From: Adineta ricciae | Lineage: Eukaryota > Rotifera > Eurotatoria > Adinetida > Adinetidae | Direction: 5' to 3' | Assembly (NCBI GenBank): GCA_905250025.1 | Contig: CAJNOJ010000466.1 | Location: 1-64,000 of the forward strand | Length of the DNA stretch: 64,000 nt | Notes under the pieces: generated by a model | What the model saw: the letters and a program-made list of their open reading frames with translations, nothing else | What the model was told of the DNA's origin: nothing | Database searches by the model: none | Part shown: positions 56,637-64,000 of the stretch, in pieces | How the letters are laid out: each line of letters opens with the position of its first letter | How positions within the stretch are numbered: the stretch's first letter is position 1 | Program-made: the position numbers and the translations under genes

Positions 56637-59540
56637 ATATGTGAGCGTGATTTCAGCGCTTTGAATTGTATATAAACAAATGGTCGTTCGAGACTCATGA
56701 TTGACATTCTGAATACTTTACTAGCTGTTCGTCTGTCTTTGCTCGATGATATTCGAAGGTATGAACGAGATAATATAAGAAATTTTTCTTCTAATGGGTG
56801 GTTATTTTCAGAAAAAAGATGTCATCAAGTTGTTGAGAAGTCATTTGGATCTTTGGAATAATCCAAATGAGAACCGTCGATGGAAACGAACAAAATTTAT
56901 AATAGATGTACCAGACGACTATGAATCAGAGAGGCAGACTCGTGAAAGTGATACAAAAAAAAGAAGAGCTGAAGCAATGAAAAACCATGGCCTTAGTTCA
57001 AGTAAACCTAAAAAGCCAAAATCAACAGCTGTGAAATGCATCAATAGTTGTCGTCGGACGATCTCATACGACGATACAATGTAACAAGACGTCATCCAAT
57101 GCTGTCATCAAAACGAGTATTATTCTTGGATCAATGATAACGAAGGATATTCCAGACGGCTTTGTAATTATCGTCGAGTCATGTTATCAATTTCAACAGA
57201 TTCGTTTGCTTGGTTTTGCGATAATCTTGTTGATATGTATATTGAAGGTGATGGTATTGAAGAAAAACAATGACCTGAACTGATTCAAGACATGCATAGT
57301 GAATAATCTGAATCTGAACATGAAGATACGTAGATCGACAAATGTATATATTTCTTTGTTTTTTTTTCTGAATAAGTTTGAGAACTATCACTGACATGTA
57401 AATAGGTACATATTAGCATGAATATTTGTGATTCTCGTCACACGAGTCTTTTCCAAGTTGTTTTTCCATGAAGATTGATTATATATATTCTATTTCATTT
57501 ATTTATATTTATTAAACTTTGAAATGAAAACGTTTACAAAGAAGATATTAATTGCAGCCAATGTTCTTTTGTTTTTTAGATTTTGCACACTGCGTACAGT
57601 TTGTCGAAAATTTTAGAGTGCGCGAAACAATTAGGTTAAAAAGACAAAGTATTACCAAAAATTCTCATTAGAAACACTGATTAGATGATAAGAAAAATCG
57701 TCAGAAAGGATTATGTTCTCCAGATGACAATATCATGTTTACTTGTTTGCATTTAGCAGCTATGAGTGAAAAGTAAAGGTTAGCAATTTCCTATCTGCCA
57801 TCGATGTAATTTTGACTTGTTTTCTTCAGGACTTAGCATAGTCATATATTTGGTAGAAAGTGTGCGTATTGAAGTCAACGCTATTGGTGATCGACGGCTT
57901 TCTCCACTTCGTCTTGCTTGTGAATATGAGAATCTTAAGGTAGATAAATATCTTGTTGACAAAGGTGCTTCAACTACATTACGTACCACACAGTTCTACA
58001 ATTGTCTGGAAATTTCTATTCAAAAGCAGAATGAAGAAGTAGCGAAATATCTGTTACAACAATCTAATTGGAAAGAAATAATGCGCAATGCATAATCTAT
58101 TAATCATACGGACGCTTATGACACACCAATGAGAAAATTAATTCGATACGTGCCTGAAGTAAGTCTTTGGATGACCGATGGAAAACTAACACAAACAGTT
58201 GGTGGTGCTGGGTGTTAATGCTATTTTCGGCTGTTATTCTAGAGACGCATGCTGCAATTCAACTGTTCAAGACGAAAATTACAATCAAGAGGACAATTAT
58301 ATATCGGAAATGAATAGTCTTGACTCCTACACAATAGTATGAAAACATCCTTTGTTCATTGCATTTGAATAAGATAAATATCCGAGTTTACTCGCACATG
58401 GGTTTCATACTCTCTTACGCAAAAAAATGTTTCGACGATTTAGTATATATTGATTGGCATTTTCATTTCTTTTCCGTATTATTCTACTCAGTTTGTGGAC
58501 TGCGGTAGTTCTTAATGGAAAACATCCTCAATATTTCTATAATTTAGCTGGCTATAGTTTAACGGTGAATTGAAGCGTATTGCGTAGACCCTCATACTCT
58601 CCTTTGTCTATACACTAGATTGGTATGACTGGCAGAGTCCAGTAATCTTTCAATGTCTTATTCAATATCAAATTGGATCGATGGACCTCCTTCTTGCTTG
58701 GATGAATCTACTTACATATGTCCGTTGTATACTTTGGTTGGATGTTGGTGTCTATGCTTCAACTTATCTGTCTTAAGTTTCATCGGTTTTTACCTGTATT
58801 ACTAATTATCATATGTGGATTTGGATTTATTTTTTGGATGTTATTACAAAATCAAAATCCATATGGCACATCTATCGAAGCCCTAATAAGTACAAATTTA
58901 ATGATGTTCGATGTAAGTTATGAAGATCGACTTTACAGTAGCTCCAGCGATGTAGCATATTATCAGGTTGCATATGTCGTTATGATCTTTACAGCTATTG
59001 TTTTTTGCATTTTTATTATTAATCTAATGATTGGTAAACTATTGTGATCTTTTTAAAATTTCAGGCGAAATAATGATCAATTTTTCTCCACTAGGTCTTG
59101 TTGTTGGTGAAATTCCAATCTTAATGGATGAAGATACTCTTCGAGGTAACAAAATGCTCTGCAATTTTGTATCCGACGGTGAAATCTTACGTTTACAATT
59201 TCATCGATTCTTTAAATTTATAAGTTGCCATCATAAGAATCTACTTCGATGTATACGTACTGGACCTGTTATCCTTTTAACATACGATGAAAGAGATCAC
59301 GGTTAGTTTCAAAGAGCATGGCATTACGCAAATTAACATTTCTATGAAGAAAAAATACAGGATGACGCCGCACTACGAAAAACACTGATGAATGGCCAAT
59401 TTTTACTAAAGAATTTATATGTTATTCAAATAAAAAATTATTTATAATATTATAGAGCGATAATTCACTCTTATTTTTTGTTTACAGGCAAAGCTTTCGC
59501 ATCTATTGTCCATTCTCTTTGAGATACACATAACATAGAA
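56637..59540 (+). pseudogene. ankyrin-repeat TRP-channel-like gene, copy A, dead
   Basis: Same pieces as in copy B without the LINE: FIIDVPDDYESERQTRES (about 56900-56950), ankyrin repeats with SPLRLACEYENLKVDKYLVD (57820-58095), a membrane segment near 58450-58520, and an S5-pore-S6-like stretch (VLLIIICGFGFIFWMLLQNQ, MMFDVSYEDRLYSSSSDVAY, IVFCIFIINLMIGKLL; 58718-59047). A tail follows to about 59300 and a last small exon near 59488-59522. The piece between the second and third parts (around 58210) is shorter than in copy B. Several stops and frame breaks, so not functional as read. The pore region is the best evidence for a TRP-type channel; TRPA-like from the ankyrins. Confidence 0.6.
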
Positions 59541-60702
59541 TCTAATTATAATTTCCTAATCCATATTCATTTGAAAAAAAAGGATAAAATCTGTTCATTT
59601 TTTGTTATTTGTTTTATAACATGAAGTACTGAATATTACTAATATATAAATAATAATTTTTTTCTCTTATGAAAAGAAAAACACGCCTTGTTCTGTCAGG
59701 TTTTTTTAAATGTCTGTTCTTCTGCCGTCGTGTCATCAAATGCATATTTTCATAAGTAATATACAATAGAAACTATTCTTTCTCTCATTATGTGACTTTG
59801 TAAATGAAAACAAATGTGATACCAATTTGCCAGTCAAAAACTCAATCACATGGATGTAGACGTTTTGAATATTTATTGGGATAGAGCAAATGATAGCAGT
59901 GTTATAAGAGGAATGATATGACGCCTACAGATTCATTGACATGAGTAAAACACATCCGTGTAGGAGTCCGTGGAAAATATGATATGCATTACATAAAAAA
60001 AACTGATTGTGTATGAATGACGCTTGTTTGGGTAATTATGAAGTCACTACACCTGTTTTTAATTATTCATTAATAAAATAAATAGTAAAACACGCCTGTG
60101 AAAAGAATAATTTCACGAGTAATGTTGATGAAGGTGTCGATAAGAATGTTTACATATGCATCAATAATTTTCATCGTTGGCGTGTATACATAAAATGATA
60201 TTTTCAAAAAATATGAAAGTGTAATGTTTTCGGTGTTGATTTGACCGTGTTCATAAGCAGTTAGTAAGTACTGTTATTTTAATTCAAATCCAGACTTCAG
60301 AATTACTTTGCAGTCCTTTCTTTTGTTCGTCAACTGTGTTCTATTCATTCGTCTATAACACAGCGAAACATTTATATTATACATATCTTAATTCCCAAGA
60401 GACACTAGAAACATTTTCATCACATATTGACCCCGAGTAACTTTATGTCATGTATACTTGACAACACTGACGATAGAAGAAAATGATATTTCTGTATTCT
60501 TCAAATATTCATTATCGATTCATCAGATCTTGTTACTCTTTTCCTAGTTATATTTATTGTTTCATTCTCTACAAAATGGCAAACGAAGCCATAAATAATG
60601 AGCATCGTTAATAATTTTAACTTAGAGAAATAAACGATAAAGTCTACTCTTTTTAAATATTGTCTGTTTCTTTTTTTCAAAGTTTATACTCAACCTAAAG
60701 TC
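59541..60702. other. intergenic, no gene seen
   Basis: Matches 45291-46405 base for base apart from scattered changes. No gene. Confidence 0.5.
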
Positions 60703-61692
60703 ATGCTTGCAGATTTCGAATATCATGTACAGTCTATTCACCAATCATGGGAACAACGTGAACCGGCACCGGAAATAAAATTCTCTCTATGGCATACGTT
60801 TAAACATCATATACCACGTTTTATTCTTACTGTTGTGTTTGATCTCGTTCTTCCACTTGTTCTTTTTTTCGTTTTACAAAAGCGAATCGGTACACTTTAT
60901 GCCCTATTAATCTCAGGTGCACCACCATTGGTCATGGTTATTCTTAAAGCAATTATATCACGAACACTGGATGCGCTTGGTCTTCTTATTTTACTTGGTT
61001 TTATTATTTCGGCTATTGTTGCACTTATCACAAAGAATGATACAGTACTTCTGCTAGAAAAATCGCTAGTCACAGGTGTTGCTTCTATTATATTTGCCGT
61101 TTCATTAATTCCAATCCCATGTTGTTGTAAACGATGGCATTGGCGACCACTTGTATACTTCATCTATCAAGATTTATTACCAACGAAACGAAAAGATATT
61201 GGATTACCTGATGATATATTCAATCATGAACCAAATTCAATGTATGGATTCTATGATTCGAAAAAGAAAGCTGATAAAAAGGAAGTAGCACAAGTCTACA
61301 ATTGGCTATATACACATTGTCGATCCTTTCGTCGAACATGTTATATATTAACGATCATTTGGGCCATTGGATTATTCTTAGAATTTGTTGGCCGATTAAT
61401 CCTTATTTTTGTCAATTTAAGCGTCAATCAAATTTATATTTATGGACATGTTATCTTAGGTGTAGCAGTCGGCATATGCGGTATATTAACAGTGATTCTC
61501 GTATCACGAGAACGTAAAAAAACGATAGCTTTTGTTAAACAATGGAATCAAGGATATGGCGATGTAGAAGATCCAGAAAAACAACGATCCAGTCTTTCTC
61601 TTTGGCTTATAGGAAACAGTCCCACTTCCAATGGATTCGTGTCTGACATAGGAATGCTAATAATTACAGCTATAGATTCTTTCCGTTTCTAA
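60703..61692 (+). CDS. VC0807-like multi-pass membrane protein, copy A
   Basis: 329 residues, single exon, same start and stop context as the copy at 46406. Differences are few and mild (L/F at 4, R/H, V/I in segment 3, L/F and Q/K in the loop, L/I near the end), about 97-98% identity. DNA changes are mostly at third positions, a sign of purifying selection on both copies. Family features as for copy B: the GTLYALLISGAPP signature, membrane segments on both sides of a soluble loop, and the CCCKRWHW motif. Function unknown. Confidence 0.75.
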   Translation: MLADFEYHVQSIHQSWEQREPAPEIKFSLWHTFKHHIPRFILTVVFDLVLPLVLFFVLQKRIGTLYALLISGAPPLVMVILKAIISRTLDALGLLILLGFIISAIVALITKNDTVLLLEKSLVTGVASIIFAVSLIPIPCCCKRWHWRPLVYFIYQDLLPTKRKDIGLPDDIFNHEPNSMYGFYDSKKKADKKEVAQVYNWLYTHCRSFRRTCYILTIIWAIGLFLEFVGRLILIFVNLSVNQIYIYGHVILGVAVGICGILTVILVSRERKKTIAFVKQWNQGYGDVEDPEKQRSSLSLWLIGNSPTSNGFVSDIGMLIITAIDSFRF

Positions 61693-62057
61693 ACGAGTGT
61701 CATAGTAGTTGAGCACATTTAATTGGTCGATTGTACACTTCGACTTCAGTTATAACTTTGGTCTGAAGATCATTTGATGAGATTATTCGAGTAGTGAGAT
61801 GTAGATGAGCGCGATTAGATATCGAGTTACTACGAAATTCACTAAGCACTGTAAAATGTATTTATACTAGCATTCGTAGAGTGACACGAAAAATAGATCA
61901 TTTTTCCTAAGTTTGTATTTCGATTACGGAGACCTCCTCCTCCCGGCCACATATATGTAGCTTAGGAATTTACGTTCTTTGTAAACTTACTCACAACTAA
62001 ATAAAAAAGATGCTTCCTCATACAGTTTGATTCACGGGTATTTGACGTGGAAAAACT
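61693..62057. other. 3' flank of the VC0807-like gene
   Basis: Collinear with 47396-47755, then ends at the gap. No gene. Confidence 0.6.
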
Positions 62058-62058
62058 N
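62058..62058. other. assembly gap (single n)
   Basis: Ends the last haplotype-A contig; the sequence after it is unrelated to the haplotype-B continuation at 47755. Confidence 0.9.
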
Positions 62059-62468
62059 TTTCGGTGATAGATAGACCTCAATGAGGTATGAAAAACCTCA
62101 AGAGAATTCGTGCCCTCGCGCCTTTATTTCAGAGATACTGAGTTCTCAAGATATATACGAAAAGAGACTGAAATGAAGGATGATCGTTTTTATAGAACAG
62201 TAGAGTTTTCAGGTGAAAGCTTTTTCCAGTTTTGTGCACTGCTTGTATAATCCACTCTGGGTTATGAGCTACATCATATATTATTAATATCACGTCTACT
62301 CACTGTTCATTGACCTATGGAACTATCAGAATTTTTCACTTCACATCCAATATTGTTATACATCAGAAAAGTCCTCACAAAGGAAAATCAGTGAAAATGA
62401 TAGGTCACAAAAAAGTGATTGAAATATATTGGTTTCTCACACCAGCTGCAGCAGATAAAAGGAGCCAC
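62059..62468. other. unassigned flank left of the small hAT-like element
   Basis: No gene or repeat recognised. Its last 8 bases (ggagccac) do not match the 8 bases right of the element at 63540, so this flank and the right flank probably come from different insertions. Confidence 0.5.
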
Positions 62469-63539
62469 CAGAGACCGACGGTATGCGGTACCAGCACCGT
62501 ACCGTACCGTACCGTCTCGTCTCGGTACGGTACGGTATAGGAAAAAAAAAGAAGTAAGGCGGTACGGTACGGTATGGTATGGATAAGCCACGGTACGGTA
62601 CGGTATGCGGTATTAGATGACTATACCGCACTCCCGCGCCATAGTCAGAAGAAACCTTCTAACAATGATTTTCGAGGTTATGTATCATAGTTTTTTCATT
62701 CGCGTTTAAATCTTGACAGGAATTCAATAAAACTAAACATTTCTCCCTCCTTTATTCTCATCTTTTATATTTCTTGTTCGTTATCAAAAACAAACGAAAA
62801 TTAATTCGATCCTAATACATCAGATTACGATGTCAGTGAACTATCATCATTGTCGTATATTTACAACCAATTGATATCAGTAAATGCTGTAAGAGAAAGT
62901 TTATCATCAGCAACCTTTTGCTTTTTCTCGTTAATGATATTGTTTAATGAAAAGCACAGATAAGTAACTCATCGACTCTTTTACTGAAACCAAGCTAAGG
63001 TACGTCTTGAATGTCGTCAAATCCCTTGATGTGGCTTAGTTTAACTAAAAAATGAACGTCGCGTCCTTCTATGTAGTCACTCCAAAACTGTCTGATTTCT
63101 TAGTGCTCATTCTAAAGAAATAAAAACACTTAATAGTGCAACAGATATAAAATCTTTTGTTATGATGATGATGGTTTTCGTAAAGCTGCGCAACACTGTG
63201 TCAGTAGAATCATATCATGCATTCTTGAAATACTTTTTACGCCTATGTTTATAATTATAAATCTATGTATATTAATACTTTCCTATCGATGTTCTTCGAA
63301 AAAGGAACTTATATGACATATATGAAAGGGAACAAGTTAGAATCACTCTGAAAAAAATTCGAAAATTTTTTGTCGGCGGTACGGTATTTCGCGAGACGGT
63401 ATGCTCAGAACCTGCGCGGTAACGGTACGGTACTGTATCAGATAATTATCAGGCGAGACGGTACGGTACGGTATGGAACTAAAGAAGACGGTACGCGGTA
63501 CGAGGCGGTATTAAAATTTTGCAATACCGTCGGTCTCTG
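62469..63539. mobile_element. small non-autonomous hAT-like element, 1071 bp
   Basis: Inverted termini of 16 bp (CAGAGACCGACGGTAT at 62469; ATACCGTCGGTCTCTG ending 63539). Dense CGGTAC/GTACCG words occur in both subterminal regions (62480-62625 and 63370-63530), and an AT-rich core has no coding sequence. The CAG start and 8-bp duplication (seen with the pair 54772/63540) point to the hAT superfamily. It would depend on a transposase from elsewhere; neither hAT in this window has matching ends. Confidence 0.8.
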
Positions 63540-63547
63540 ACGTAAAC
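63540..63547. repeat. 8-bp target-site duplication (acgtaaac), right half
   Basis: Pairs with 54772-54779, not with the flank at 62461-62468. Confidence 0.85.
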
Positions 63548-64000
63548 TATCGGCAAGAGCTGCAGCACCAACACTAGATATTCTATTAGAACTGAGAGAT
63601 AATTTTGTTAAGGTTTCATTGTTTTTTAATCCATTAGCAATATATGTGGCACCGATGCAGTCAATATAATTATCGTACAAATGAAGAATTTTTAGACTCC
63701 GATTTACGGATAATGCTTCTCCGAATGGATGCACTCCGCTTGAATTCGTTTTGTTATGTGTTAGATATAGAGTTGATAATGTTTTATTCAGTTTTAGAGC
63801 ATTGCCAAGTGCACAAAATCCACTGGAACGGATTTTATTGTTGGAGAGATCTAGATAAGTGAGACTCTCATTAATTTCTAATCCAGAAGCAATGAACTCA
63901 CTGCCAGCTGATGTAAGCTTAGTATGTGTTAGAGAAATTTTGGTGATCACTTTGTTACGTTTTAACATTTCACCCAAATGCTGGGCAGCTTTATTTGATA
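63540..64000 (-). CDS. LRR-OTU gene, 5' part (runs off the window)
   Basis: Minus-strand frame open from the window end at 64000 to the element at 63540. It codes about five LRRs (MLKRNKVITKISLTHTKLTS, LEINESLTYLDLSNNKIRSS, LKNNETLTKLSLSSNRISSV) and ends AALADSLR. The other part resumes with LRINKTLTDFNIS at 54779, so with one copy of the 8-bp duplication removed the repeat period is kept exactly. No start is present; more exons or LRRs lie beyond 64000. Possibly a NOD-like or other LRR scaffold; no NACHT domain is visible in the window. Confidence 0.7.

Noticed and set aside
1-64000. CRISPR array, operons, bacterial promoters
   Set aside because: Spliceosomal introns and eukaryotic gene families throughout; no regularly spaced direct repeats.

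Overview
This is eukaryotic DNA with compact genes: AT-rich, introns of about 50-80 bp with GT-AG ends, short intergenic spaces, and many DNA transposons. The gene mix points to a bdelloid rotifer of the Adineta/Rotaria type. It includes TPR-linked NAD:arginine ADP-ribosyltransferases (ART), secreted PAN-NHL proteins, FMRFamide-receptor-like GPCRs, and several genes of bacterial or fungal flavour (ABM monooxygenase, berberine-bridge-type FAD oxidase, VC0807-like membrane protein). The window also holds pairs of collinear blocks a few percent apart, which fits the allelic or homologous pairs of a degenerate tetraploid. The species call is inference; no rRNA or marker gene is present.

Layout: 88-553 ABM monooxygenase; 1905-3658 TPR protein, head to head with a truncated ART-family gene (3774-4036); 4038-4372 partial glycosyltransferase-like gene; 4889-5488 small secreted protein with an 8-nt exon; 6128-7708 PAN-NHL protein; 8394-12530 and 10458-26990 two interleaved copies of one ART-TPR gene; 12644-14377 and 27114-28849 two copies of an FAD oxidase; 17148-17783 and 55160-55385 the two ends of one GPCR copy, with a whole copy at 36670-37740; 17785-19542 unrecognised coiled-coil gene; 19601-26904 an hAT transposon with a second hAT nested inside; 30462-35448 a composite insertion with 730-bp direct repeats that carries a whole ART-TPR gene; two copies of an ankyrin/TRP-channel pseudogene, one split by a LINE; two copies of a VC0807-like gene (46406, 60703); a 1059-aa ART-TPR gene (49387-52566); an LRR-OTU gene split between 53464-54779 and 63540-64000 by a small hAT-like element.

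Main structural result: six single-n gaps (4037, 10334, 12047, 17784, 55159, 62058) cut the window into contigs. The contigs sort into two haplotypes. Haplotype A is 4038-10333, 12048-17783 and 55160-62057. Haplotype B is 10335-12046, 17785-55158 and 62059-64000. The A pieces follow each other in the order of the B genes, and they sit in the gaps of B. Two of those gaps fall inside transposons. A 67-bp exact overlap between the end of A piece 1 and the start of A piece 2 supports this, as do two 8-bp target-site duplications whose halves lie 15 kb and 9 kb apart. Gene order across the gaps should therefore be read with care.

Main biological result: five genes share an N-terminal domain of about 80-100 residues that I cannot name, with a receiver-like alternation ending in an R-I-Y-x strand. 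It is followed by an ART domain and TPRs, or by TPRs alone. One member has changed the arginine-specific E-x-E motif to Q-x-E.
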